A DNA stretch of 64,000 nucleotides from Kitasatospora sp. GP82 (lineage in GTDB: Bacteria; Actinomycetota; Actinomycetes; Streptomycetales; Streptomycetaceae), in NCBI RefSeq assembly GCF_029892105.1, contig NZ_JARZAJ010000013.1, positions 124,001 through 188,000 of the forward strand, read 5' to 3'. Below the pieces are notes generated by a model that saw nothing but the letters and a program-made list of their open reading frames with translations, did no database searches and had not been told where the DNA came from. Shown here piece by piece: positions 16,486-25,758 of the stretch (positions are counted from its first letter, which is position 1; the number at the start of each line of letters is the position of its first letter). The position numbers were made by a program, and so were the translations under genes.

Positions 16486-18555
16486 GTGCACGCCCCCACC
16501 ACCGACCCCCTTCAACGCGAGCGCGGCCATCTGGCCGCCTCCCGGGCCGCACTCAAGGCCATGCGCGAGGACGTGGAGTCCCTCGACCTGCGCGATGTCA
16601 CCGGCACCTGGGTCTCCGCCGCCGTTCTGCAGAATCAGATCGAGCTGCGCATCGCGGCCCTGGCCGACCTCGCCCACACCCCGCTGTTCTTCGGCCGCCT
16701 GGACTATCTGCACGCCATCAGCGAGGAGCTGGCCGAAGGAGGCACGGGCGAGCGGTTCTACATCGGGCGCAGGCACGTGCACGACGCGGACGGCGACCCG
16801 ATGGTGATCGACTGGCGTGCGCCGGTCTCCCAGCCCTTCTACCGGGCCAGCCGCACCGACCCGATGGACGTCGATCGCCGCCGCCGATTCGGTTACACCG
16901 GCGGCGAGTTGACCGCGTACGAGGACGAGAACCTCACCGATCCGGCCGAGACGGAAACGGCCTCCGCGCTGCTCGCGGCCGAGATCGAGAAGCCCCGCGT
17001 CGGGCCGATGCGCGACATCGTCGCCACCATCCAGCCCGAGCAGGACGAGATCGTCCGCGCCGACATCTCCGGCACGGTCTGCGTCCAGGGCGCCCCCGGC
17101 ACCGGGAAGACCGCCGTCGGCCTGCACCGAGTCGCGTACCTGCTCTACGCACACCGCGACCGCCTCGCCCGGACGGGCACCCTGGTGATCGGGCCGAACC
17201 GCTCCTTCCTCCACTACATCGAGCAAGTCCTGCCCGCACTCGGCGAGTTGGACGTGGCCCAGGCCACCGTCCAGGAGCTGGTCAACCATGTCGAGGTGCG
17301 CGGCACGGACAGCGCCGAGGCAGCAACGATCAAGGGCGACCCGAGGATGGCCGAGGTGCTGCGCCGGGCCGTCCGGGCCGGGATCAGCCTGCCCACCGAA
17401 CCCTGCGTGGTGGTGCGCGGCTCGCGCCGCTGGCGCGTACCGGCGTACGAACTGGTCGAGATCATCGAGGAGTTGAAGAGCCGCGAGATCCGCTACGGCG
17501 CAGCCGGCGAGGCCCTGCCGCAGCGCATCGCGCACGCCGTCCTGCTGAAGATGGAGCAGGGCGGCGAGGCCCCCGACGACCGGGTCCAGGATGCGGTCGC
17601 CCGCAACGCGGCGGTGAAGGCGGTGGTCAAGCAGTGCTGGCCGCCGGTGGACCCGGCCAGGCTGGTGCACCGGCTGCTCACCGACGCGGCGTTCCTGGCC
17701 GAGTGCGCGGACGGCGTCCTGGACGCCGAGGAGCAGGCTGCGATCCGATGGCCCAAGCCCGGCCGCTCCCTGAAGGTCGCGCCGTGGACGCCCGCCGACG
17801 CCGTACTCGTGGACGAGGCAGCCGACCTGGTGCAGCGCACCCCCTCGCTCGGGCATGTGGTGCTGGACGAGGCGCAGGACCTCTCCCCCATGCAGTACCG
17901 GGCCGTCGGCCGCCGCTGCTCCACCGGGTCCGCGACCATCCTCGGCGACCTCGCCCAGGGCACCACCCCGTGGGCCACGGGGAGTTGGCCCGAGGCCCTG
18001 CACCACCTCGGCAAGCCCGCCGCCCACGTCGAGGAGCTCACCACCGGCTTCCGGGTGCCCGAGAAGGTCATCGCGTACGCCTCCCGGCTGCTGCCCGCGA
18101 TCGCCCCCGGCCTGGCTCCGGCGACCTCCATCCGCGACACGCCCGGCTCACTGGCGATCGAACGCGTCGACGGCGCCACGGGCGGGCCGGGCGAGGCGGT
18201 GATCGAGGCGGTGATCGCGGCCTGCCGCAGGGCCCTGGCCCGTGAGGGCTCCACCGGCCTGATCGCCGCCGACGCCCGGATCCCCCTGCTGGCCGAGGCG
18301 CTGACCGAGGCGGGCCTGCCCTTCCTCGACCCCGGCACCGAGACCAGCACCGAGGCGCGGCTGACCCTCGTCCCCGCGTCACTGGCCAAGGGTTTGGAGT
18401 ACGACTACGTCGTACTGGACGAACCCGCCGCCGTGGTCGCGGGCGAGCCGGACGAGCGCACCGGCCTGCGCCGCCTGTACGTCGCACTCACCCGCGCCGT
18501 CTCCGGCCTGACAATGGTCCACGCCGAGCCCCTGCCGGACCAACTGCGGGCCTGA
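16486..18555 (+). CDS. helD: HelD-like UvrD-family helicase (RNA polymerase recycling)
   Basis: The 689-residue product is an SF1 ATPase of the HelD type, which binds RNA polymerase and releases it from nucleic acid. It has an N-terminal helical region with RALKAMREDVESLDLRDVTG, VIDWRAPVSQPFYRA near residue 110 (typical of HelD), Walker A GAPGTGKT near 202, VVLDEAQDLSP (motif II) near 460, and the C-terminal AKGLEYDYVVLDE and RRLYVALTRAV motifs. GTG 16486 is chosen because GGGAAGG precedes it. I looked for the rifampicin-associated element upstream and did not find it. Confidence 0.88.
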   Translation: MHAPTTDPLQRERGHLAASRAALKAMREDVESLDLRDVTGTWVSAAVLQNQIELRIAALADLAHTPLFFGRLDYLHAISEELAEGGTGERFYIGRRHVHDADGDPMVIDWRAPVSQPFYRASRTDPMDVDRRRRFGYTGGELTAYEDENLTDPAETETASALLAAEIEKPRVGPMRDIVATIQPEQDEIVRADISGTVCVQGAPGTGKTAVGLHRVAYLLYAHRDRLARTGTLVIGPNRSFLHYIEQVLPALGELDVAQATVQELVNHVEVRGTDSAEAATIKGDPRMAEVLRRAVRAGISLPTEPCVVVRGSRRWRVPAYELVEIIEELKSREIRYGAAGEALPQRIAHAVLLKMEQGGEAPDDRVQDAVARNAAVKAVVKQCWPPVDPARLVHRLLTDAAFLAECADGVLDAEEQAAIRWPKPGRSLKVAPWTPADAVLVDEAADLVQRTPSLGHVVLDEAQDLSPMQYRAVGRRCSTGSATILGDLAQGTTPWATGSWPEALHHLGKPAAHVEELTTGFRVPEKVIAYASRLLPAIAPGLAPATSIRDTPGSLAIERVDGATGGPGEAVIEAVIAACRRALAREGSTGLIAADARIPLLAEALTEAGLPFLDPGTETSTEARLTLVPASLAKGLEYDYVVLDEPAAVVAGEPDERTGLRRLYVALTRAVSGLTMVHAEPLPDQLRA

Positions 18556-18581
18556 TCACCTCACGAGCGCGGAACCCTGTT

Positions 18582-18641
18582 AGGGGCAACGGGGAAGCCG
18601 CTCGGGGGCGCGGGGCTCTGAATGGCTCCCCCGTTGCCCCT
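18582..18641. terminator. Convergent terminator with nested ggggcgcgggg repeat
   Basis: A perfect 13-bp stem, aggggcaacgggg (18582-18594) with its complement (18629-18641), encloses a ggggcgcggggctctg repeat copy. It lies between the converging HelD and cutC genes. Confidence 0.7.
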
Positions 18642-18656
18642 GAAAGGGCTACCGGC

Positions 18657-19343
18657 TCAGTTGTCGATCAGGGCCCGCCACTCGGCGACCTTGGCGGGGT
18701 CGACCGGGGCGGTCCAGCCGCCGGGGCGGACGGCGCCGCCGATGTGGAAGGCGTCGAAGCCGGATGCCCGCAGGGCGGGGACGTGCTCGGCCCGGAGTCC
18801 GCCGCCGACCAGGATCCGCTGGCGGTAGCCCGGCTCCCCGGCCTGGGCCAGTTCGCCAAGCAGGGTCTCCCGGCCCGCCCCCACCCCGGTGGGCGAGCCG
18901 GAGGTCAGGAAGGTGTCCAGGCCGGGCAGTTCGGCGACGGCGGCCCGGACGGCGGCCCGGTCCGCGCTGTGGTCGATGGCCCGGTGGAAGGTCCACCGGC
19001 AGTCCGCGACGGCCTCGGCGACGGCGGTGGTCGCGGCCAGGTCCACGGCCCCGTCGGCATCCAGGAAGCCGAGGACGAACTCCTCTGCGCCCTCGGCCCG
19101 CAGCGCGGCGGCCCGGTCGCACAGCTCGTCGAGGTCGCCCGGGGCGAAGCCGTCCCGGATGCGCAGCATCACCCGCAGCGGGACGGCCACGGCGGCCCGG
19201 ATGGCGGCGAAGTCGGCGACCGACGGGGTCAGTCCGTCGGCGGCCATGTCCGCGACCAGTTCGAGGCGGTCGGCGCCGCCGGACTCGGCCGCCTGGGCAT
19301 CCTGCGCGGTCAGCGCGATGACTTCGAGAATTGGTCTAGACAT
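18657..19343 (-). CDS. cutC: CutC family protein
   Basis: The 228-residue product is a TIM-barrel protein of the CutC family, named for copper homeostasis although its activity is unsettled. Family marks are LEVIALTAQDAQAAESGGADRLEL (landmarks EVIALT and GADRLEL near residue 25), the FVLGFL strand, FHRAIDH near 120 and a C-terminal ILVGGGLRAEHV. The ATG at 19343 gives the normal N-terminus MSRPILEV. A DasR-like palindrome overlaps the start codon. Confidence 0.9.
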   Translation of the reverse strand: MSRPILEVIALTAQDAQAAESGGADRLELVADMAADGLTPSVADFAAIRAAVAVPLRVMLRIRDGFAPGDLDELCDRAAALRAEGAEEFVLGFLDADGAVDLAATTAVAEAVADCRWTFHRAIDHSADRAAVRAAVAELPGLDTFLTSGSPTGVGAGRETLLGELAQAGEPGYRQRILVGGGLRAEHVPALRASGFDAFHIGGAVRPGGWTAPVDPAKVAEWRALIDN

Positions 19344-19345
19344 GT
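19330..19345. promoter_or_regulatory. DasR-like (dre) site over the cutC start
   Basis: attggtctagacatgt matches 12 of 16 positions of the DasR responsive element actggtctagaccact. The core ggtctagac is intact. It covers the cutC start codon, so it may be coincidental. Confidence 0.35.
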
Positions 19346-19551
19346 CGCTACTCTGCCATACCACGGGCCGCCCCGGCGAGCCCCCGTCACCCGAAAGCCC
19401 CGAGCGGCGCCGGCCGGGCCGCGTCCACCGAGGCCGGACGGCTGTCATGCCGCTGCACATATCGGCGAACGGCTGTACCGCCCACCGCAAGTACTGACGT
19501 TCCATCGACTCCGCCTGACGCACCGCCCACCCGACCCGCCACAATGACCCC

Positions 19552-20184
19552 ATGCCTTCCGAAGCCCTGCTCGACCGCTGGCACGCCCTGCTGACCCGCT
19601 GCGGCGCCACCGCCGATCCCGCGCCGTACGGGCACGACCTGCTGACGCGCTGGGCCGAGCCGCAGCGCCGGTACCACACCGTCCACCACCTTCGGGCGGT
19701 CCTGGAACAGGTGGACGCCCTCGCCGGGGACGCCGACGACCCGGACGCCGTCCGGCTGGCCGCCTGGTTCCACGACGCGGTCTACCGCCCCGAGCGGTCC
19801 GAGAACGAGGAGCGCAGCGCCCAGTTGGCGGTCCGCGCGCTGCGCGAGGCGGGGGTGGCCGAGGCCCTGGTCGCCGAAGTCGCCAGGCTGGTGCGGCTCA
19901 CCGTCACCCATCACCCCGAGCCCGGGGACCGCAACGGCGAGGTGCTCTGCGACGCCGACCTGGCCGTACTCGGCGGCTCGCCGGAGGCGTACGCGGCGTA
20001 CGCGGCCGCCGTCCGCGAGGAGTACGGCTTCGTCCCCGAGGACGCCTTCCGGGCCGGACGGGCCGATGTACTGCGGCAGTTGCTCGATCTGCCCGCGCTC
20101 TACCGCACGCCCGGCGCGCGGGAGCGCTTCGACGCCCGGGCCCGGGCCAACCTGGCCGCCGAGCTCAGCGCTCTGACACGCTGA
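19552..20184 (+). CDS. HD-domain-like metal-dependent hydrolase
   Basis: The 210-residue product resembles the predicted HD-superfamily phosphohydrolases. Probable metal ligands are the His pair in YHTVHHL (near residue 44), the HD in WFHDAVY (near 74), THHPEPGD (near 125) and the Asp in CDADLAVLG (near 138). The substrate is unknown. The 3' end overlaps the converging DUF4031 gene by 20 bp. Confidence 0.75.
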   Translation: MPSEALLDRWHALLTRCGATADPAPYGHDLLTRWAEPQRRYHTVHHLRAVLEQVDALAGDADDPDAVRLAAWFHDAVYRPERSENEERSAQLAVRALREAGVAEALVAEVARLVRLTVTHHPEPGDRNGEVLCDADLAVLGGSPEAYAAYAAAVREEYGFVPEDAFRAGRADVLRQLLDLPALYRTPGARERFDARARANLAAELSALTR

Positions 20185-20434
20185 CCTTCCGGCGCCGCAG
20201 CCCGGCGGCCGTCAGCCGGGCCACCAGTTCCCTGCTGCCGACCGGCTGCGCACCCAGCCTCAGCGCGTCCCGGTAGCGGGCCTCCGGGATGTCGTAGTGA
20301 TCCCGTTCGAAGGCTCGCGGCGGGGCGCCCAACCGCTCGGCGAAGGCGTGCAGTTCCTCGTACGAGACGTCGCTGGCCAGGTGCGACCAGAGCCTGCCGT
20401 GGCCCGGCCAGGTCGGCCGGTCGATCAGGATCAC
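20165..20434 (-). CDS. DUF4031 domain protein (89 aa)
   Basis: The short protein starts VILIDRPTWPGHGRLWSHL and has SDVSYEELHAFAERLGAP and DHYDIPEARY, the signature of DUF4031. Function unknown. The GTG start (20434) overlaps the stop of the upstream gene in a gtga arrangement, so the two are translationally coupled. The tail overlaps the HD-like gene on the other strand. Confidence 0.85.
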   Translation of the reverse strand: MILIDRPTWPGHGRLWSHLASDVSYEELHAFAERLGAPPRAFERDHYDIPEARYRDALRLGAQPVGSRELVARLTAAGLRRRKVSVSER

Positions 20435-20790
20435 GAGAGCTGTCCGACCGGCGCCACCACGAGGCCCTCCTTGCCGCAGACCCAGTGCGGCTCGGGCCCC
20501 AGCTCGGGCTCGACGCTCAGCGCGTGCGGGTCGCCTTCGGCGGCGCAGGCGGTGCACAGCGGCCAGCGGCCGTACGCCTCCAGCAGCGCGTCCTGCACGT
20601 CCTGGGCCAGCAGACCGAGCACGAACTCCGTCCCGTCCGGCCACTGTTCCAGCCACCAGCGGCGGTGGGTGACCGCGTCCTCGACCATCGAGACGACCGC
20701 CGCCTCGGCCGCGCCCCTGGCGGTGAGGTCGGCGAGGATCAGCGCCCGTGCGGTGTGCAGTGCGGTTTCGATGTCAGTGGAGGAAGGCAT
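20431..20790 (-). CDS. Conserved hypothetical protein (119 aa)
   Basis: A soluble 119-residue protein with a helical N-terminal half. The C-terminal part contains LCTACAAEGDPHALSVEPELG and HWVCGKEGL, a possible small Cys-containing motif (CTAC and a later C). I recognise no named family. It is coupled to the DUF4031 gene by a 4-nt stop/start overlap. Confidence 0.7.
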   Translation of the reverse strand: MPSSTDIETALHTARALILADLTARGAAEAAVVSMVEDAVTHRRWWLEQWPDGTEFVLGLLAQDVQDALLEAYGRWPLCTACAAEGDPHALSVEPELGPEPHWVCGKEGLVVAPVGQLS

Positions 20791-20854
20791 CCGCCCATTG
20801 TCCCGCAGCCGGACGGCCGGCGGCCCGCGCGCACTCCCGCGCGGGGGTGAACGC

Positions 20855-20894
20855 CGCGAGGGCGGCCTCCCGCAGTGGGGAGACCGCCCTCGCG
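20855..20894 (-). terminator. groEL terminator
   Basis: A perfect 11-bp stem (cgcgagggcgg / ccgccctcgcg) with further inner pairing lies 35-74 nt past the groEL stop on the minus strand. Confidence 0.8.
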
Positions 20895-20928
20895 AACGCT
20901 TCGAACTCGCCGATCCTGGAGGTCAGGA

Positions 20929-22653
<1,725 letters not shown>

Positions 22654-22670
22654 TCACCGACCCAGTCCGT

Positions 22671-22697
22671 TTGTCACTCTCAAGCTGAGAGTGCTAA
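22671..22697. promoter_or_regulatory. CIRCE operator 1 (HrcA site)
   Basis: ttgtcactc-N9-gagtgctaa fits the CIRCE consensus ttagcactc-N9-gagtgctaa with two mismatches in one arm. It lies downstream of the proposed groEL -10. Confidence 0.85.
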
Positions 22698-22703
22698 CGC
22701 CAA

Positions 22704-22732
22704 TGATTAGCACTCTGGGGTATCGAGTGCAA
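22704..22732 (-). promoter_or_regulatory. groEL promoter
   Basis: On the minus strand, ttgcac (-35, 22727-22732) and taatca (-10, 22704-22709) are separated by 17 bp. Both hexamers fall inside CIRCE 2, so HrcA binding would block RNA polymerase. The leader to the ATG would be about 145 nt. Confidence 0.7.
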
Positions 22733-22733
22733 G
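22707..22733. promoter_or_regulatory. CIRCE operator 2 (HrcA site)
   Basis: ttagcactc-N9-gagtgcaag matches the CIRCE consensus with two mismatches in the right arm. It begins 9 bp after CIRCE 1, so the four half-sites are evenly spaced. Confidence 0.85.
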
Positions 22734-22801
22734 CCCAATGCGGCAGTGTCGAGGGGGGATCGGCAGTCGGGGCGGATCCGGCCGGCAGCGCCCCGGACAC
22801 G

Positions 22802-22841
22802 GCAGCGGGCCCGCACGACAGCTGTCGTACGGGCCCGCTGC
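22802..22841 (-). terminator. Terminator of the cold-shock gene
   Basis: A perfect 12-bp stem (gcagcgggcccg) plus an inner cgacagctgtcg palindrome lies 56 nt past the cold-shock stop and isolates it from groEL. Confidence 0.8.
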
Positions 22842-22896
22842 ACAAGTGACTGAGCGCCAGCTCGCGACCGAGCCGAGGGCTCCGCAGGTCGGAAGG

Positions 22897-23103
22897 TCAG
22901 ACCGCAGCGTTGCGGACCATGTCCGCCTGCGGACCCTTCTGTCCCTGGGAGATCTCGAACTCGACCCGCTGGCCCTCTTCGAGGGTGCGGTAGCCGTCCA
23001 TCTGGATCGCGCTGTAGTGGACGAACACGTCCGCACCACCGTCGACCGCGATGAAGCCGTAGCCCTTCTCCGCGTTGAACCACTTGACGGTGCCCTGAGC
23101 CAT
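22897..23103 (-). CDS. Cold-shock protein (CspA/ScoF type)
   Basis: The 68-residue single cold-shock domain has RNP1 (KGYGFIAV) and RNP2 (VFVHYSAI), as in streptomycete ScoF proteins. It binds single-stranded nucleic acids in the cytoplasm. The ATG at 23103 follows a GGGGAG site. A long gene-free leader lies upstream, as is usual for cold-shock genes. Confidence 0.95.
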   Translation of the reverse strand: MAQGTVKWFNAEKGYGFIAVDGGADVFVHYSAIQMDGYRTLEEGQRVEFEISQGQKGPQADMVRNAAV

Positions 23104-23764
23104 TCCGAACTCCCCTTGTGCTGTGCTGGCCCTTCACGGGCCCGCAGGGTGCGGGCCCAGGTTGGTAGGCCGGCCCGAGGGAACCCCCCCTGGGCACAGC
23201 CGTGCACGCCGCAAGCCACCACCGATTCCCGGGAGTTGCCGGTCCGGTGGGTGATTGCGTACGACCGCGGCTGAATGTATCCGGACAGACGCCCTCTGCA
23301 ACAGGCCCAACTTCCGGGAATTCCCGCCGGAAGTTATCGGATATCGCGGGATAAAAGCGGCAGAGACCGTCAATTCCCGCCGGGCATAGCGGACGAATTG
23401 CCGCAAATCGCCGATAGATTTCTGACGTCGTCCTGACATCTTCTGCCGCGCACTGTGTGGAGTCCGTCTCAGCGGCCGGACGAGCCTTGCGCATGCGATC
23501 GGCTGACGGAGCATCAGTAGCGGCCGCCGGACTGCGGCTGCGCTCCGAGGACTGAGCGGCGGGGGGAGTACGCCGACACCTGCGCACTTTACCCTCAGTT
23601 GCGGGCATGCTTTTCCACCGGCACGCCAAGAGCCGCCGACCGGCACGGAAATAAACATTCCGTACCCGTCGACGGCTCCTGTCGTGGTAACGGGCATAGG
23701 CACCCGCAGGCACCGGCCGAGACCGGAGGGTCTCAGACCCTCCGGCAATTGGGGGGTCCAGGGC
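23104..23764. other. 661-bp gene-free region, relatively AT-rich
   Basis: It should contain the cold-shock promoter and leader (minus strand). Visible structures are cttccgg-N9-ccggaag (23311-23333), whose loop carries gggaattccc, and acggaa-N7-ttccgt (23645-23663). Base composition is clearly less GC-rich than in neighbouring genes between about 23270 and 23460. I see no ORF with a ribosome site. Confidence 0.5.
23723..23745 (-). terminator. Terminator of the MoaD-like gene
   Basis: A near-perfect 23-bp palindrome (ccggagggtct-c-agaccctccgg) begins 20 nt past the stop codon. Confidence 0.75.
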
Positions 23765-24043
23765 TCAGCAGCCGCCGGCCACCGCCGGAATGACGGAGAC
23801 GCTGGCGCCGTCCTTGATCTCGGTCTCCAGGCCCTTGTCGAAGCGCACGTCGTCGTCGTTGACATAGACGTTGACGAAGCGGCGCAGCTTGCCGGCGTCG
23901 TCCAGGATGCGCGCGGCGATGCCGGGGTGGTTGGCGTCCAGGTCGGCGATGACGGCGGCCAGGGTGGCGCCCTCGGCGCTCACCTCGGAGGCACCGCCGG
24001 TGTAGGTGCGCAGGATGGTCGGGATGCGGACGGAAGCACTCAT
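23765..24043 (-). CDS. MoaD/ThiS-like sulfur carrier with Gly-Gly-Cys tail
   Basis: The 92-residue ubiquitin-fold protein begins SVRIPTILRTYTGG and has FVNVYVNDDDVRF near residue 56 and VSVIPAVAGGC at the C-terminus. Sulfur carriers such as CysO and MoaD act through a terminal Gly-Gly that is adenylated and thiocarboxylated. Here one Cys follows the diglycine, so a protease would have to remove it first. It sits 86 nt downstream of thrC on the same strand, suggesting an amino-acid/sulfur role. Confidence 0.88.
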   Translation of the reverse strand: MSASVRIPTILRTYTGGASEVSAEGATLAAVIADLDANHPGIAARILDDAGKLRRFVNVYVNDDDVRFDKGLETEIKDGASVSVIPAVAGGC

Positions 24044-24129
24044 GGTCGAAGCTCCTCAGTGGGGGTGGTGGTCTCGGGCCCACGGGCCCGGCCGACCGGG
24101 CGGGTGGCGTCGGGCAGCGGCGAGGCGGC

Positions 24130-25455
24130 TCACGCGGAGGCCGGGCCGGCGGCCCGACTGTGCTGGTCGAGGATTCCGCTGGCGCGGAGGGAGTCCAGCG
24201 TCGGGCGGATGGTGGCGGTCAGGCCCGCGTCGGACACCGCGTCGAGGGTCTTCAGGCCGTCGCCGGTGTTGATCGCGACGGTCTCCCTGGCCGGGTCCAG
24301 CCGCCCGGTCTCGACCAGCTTCTTCAGCACACCGACGGTCACGCCACCGGCGGTCTCGGCGAAGATGCCCTCGGTACGGGCCAGTAGTTTGATCGCGGCC
24401 ACCACCTCGGCGTCGGTGACGTCCTCGACGGCGCCGCCGGTGCGGCGGGCGATGTCCAGCACGTACGGACCGTCGGCGGGGTTGCCGATCGCCAGCGACT
24501 TGGCGATGGTGTCCGGCTTGACCGGACGGATCACGTCGTGGCCCGCCTTGAAGGCGGCGGAGACCGGCGAGCAGCCCTCCGCCTGGGCACCGAAGATCCG
24601 GTACGGCCGGTCCTCGACCAGTCCGAGCCTGATCAGCTCCTGCAGTCCCTTGTCGATCTTGGTGAGCTGGGAGCCGGAGGCGATCGGAATGACGATCTGC
24701 TCCGGCAGCCGCCAGCCGAGCTGCTCGCAGATCTCGTACGCCAGGGTCTTGGAGCCCTCGCCGTAGTACGGACGGAGGTTGACGTTGACGAAGCCCCAGC
24801 CCTCGCCGGCCGGGTCGCCGATCAGCTCGGAGCAGAACCGGTTCACATCGTCGTAGTTGCCCTCGATGCCGACCAGTTCGCCGCCGTAGACACCGGCCAT
24901 GACGACCTTGCCCTGCTCCAGGTCATGCGGGATGAACACGCAGGACCTGAACCCGGCCCGGGCGGCCGCGGCGCCCACCGCACCGGCCAGGTTGCCGGTC
25001 GAGGAGCAGGAGAGGGTGGTGAAGCCGAAGGCGCGCGCCGCCTCGATGGCACAGGCGACCACCCGGTCCTTGAAGGAGTGGGTCGGGTTGCCCGAGTCGT
25101 CCTTGATGTGCAGCTGTGCGGTGAAGCCCAGCTCGCGGCCCAGGTTGTCGGCCTTGACCAGCGGGGTCCAGCCGGGGTTCAGGTTGGGCTTGGCGGCGAC
25201 ATCGGCCGGGACTGGCAGCAGCGGGGCGTAACGCCAGATGCTGGCCGGGCCCGCCTCGATCCGCCCGCGCAGCTCCTCGGCTTCGTACGAGCCGAAGTCG
25301 TAGGCGATCTCCAGCGGGCCGAAGCACTCGAGACACGCGAAACTGGGACCGAGCGGGAAGCGGGTACCGCACTCGCGACAGGACAGCGCTGCGGCGGGGC
25401 CGAGGTCCGGGCCGAGGTCGACGGTCGCGGTAGCTGCGGGGGTAGCGGTAGCCAT
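24130..25455 (-). CDS. thrC: Threonine synthase
   Basis: ThrC converts O-phosphohomoserine to threonine with PLP. The 441-residue product has an N-terminal four-Cys segment (CRECG...CLECFG, near residues 21-42), the PLP-lysine motif NPTHSFKDRV near 115, the phosphate-binding SSTGNLAGA near 138 and GSQLTKIDKG near 245. I chose ATG 25455: it follows GGAGAGAGG, while the in-frame ATG at 25479 lies inside the P1 stem of the riboswitch upstream. O-phosphohomoserine and related intermediates link this enzyme to methionine and SAM supply. Confidence 0.95.
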   Translation of the reverse strand: MATATPAATATVDLGPDLGPAAALSCRECGTRFPLGPSFACLECFGPLEIAYDFGSYEAEELRGRIEAGPASIWRYAPLLPVPADVAAKPNLNPGWTPLVKADNLGRELGFTAQLHIKDDSGNPTHSFKDRVVACAIEAARAFGFTTLSCSSTGNLAGAVGAAAARAGFRSCVFIPHDLEQGKVVMAGVYGGELVGIEGNYDDVNRFCSELIGDPAGEGWGFVNVNLRPYYGEGSKTLAYEICEQLGWRLPEQIVIPIASGSQLTKIDKGLQELIRLGLVEDRPYRIFGAQAEGCSPVSAAFKAGHDVIRPVKPDTIAKSLAIGNPADGPYVLDIARRTGGAVEDVTDAEVVAAIKLLARTEGIFAETAGGVTVGVLKKLVETGRLDPARETVAINTGDGLKTLDAVSDAGLTATIRPTLDSLRASGILDQHSRAAGPASA

Positions 25456-25474
25456 AGTGGCGGAGGCCTCTCTC

Positions 25475-25602
25475 CTCATCTTCCCTGTGGCGCGGTCGCG
25501 CCACAGGCCGGAATTGGCACCTGTCCCGCCGGCCTGTGTGACAGCCGGGCGGGAAGGTTGCCGGGACGTCAACGGGCCGTTCCCTCAGTCCCTCTGGATG
25601 AG
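25475..25602 (-). ncRNA. SAM-I (S-box) riboswitch before thrC
   Basis: Read on the minus strand, the leader has all SAM-I core elements in order: P1 ctcatc (25602-25597), cagagggactgaggga, ggcccgttgacg, cggcaacc (near 25563-25556), a P3 stem (ccgcccgg / ccggcggg), the J3/4 box aggtgccaattcc (25522-25510), an 11-bp P4 hairpin (25507-25484) and gggaagatgag closing P1 at 25480-25475. The thrC ribosome site ggagagagg follows P1 at once, so control of translation initiation is likely. Confidence 0.92.
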
Positions 25603-25758
25603 CTCTGTGAAGTTGTGGTCACGCTGCTGGGCCGACCCCGATGTGCAAGGGTCCAGCCGCAGTACGAAGACTGTATCCGAAGGTGTCAACCTCGAACGGG
25701 ACCGTCCGGCCTACGAGATGACGCCGACCGTTTCCGAATCGGACCGAGGAGTTCCACT

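Noticed and set aside
22689..22715. gagtgctaa-N9-ttagcactc read as an everted CIRCE
   Set aside because: The arms are in the wrong order for CIRCE. Shifting outward gives two normally oriented operators sharing this centre.
23700..23850. Small plus-strand gene near 23.6-23.8 kb
   Set aside because: It would run through the terminator and into the MoaD-like gene, with no ribosome site.
25456..25479. thrC start at ATG 25479
   Set aside because: That codon lies in the closing strand of riboswitch P1 and lacks a proper ribosome site. ATG 25455 has one.
25484..25538. Two mutually exclusive hairpins as a thrC attenuator
   Set aside because: They are explained as the P3 and P4 regions of the SAM-I riboswitch.
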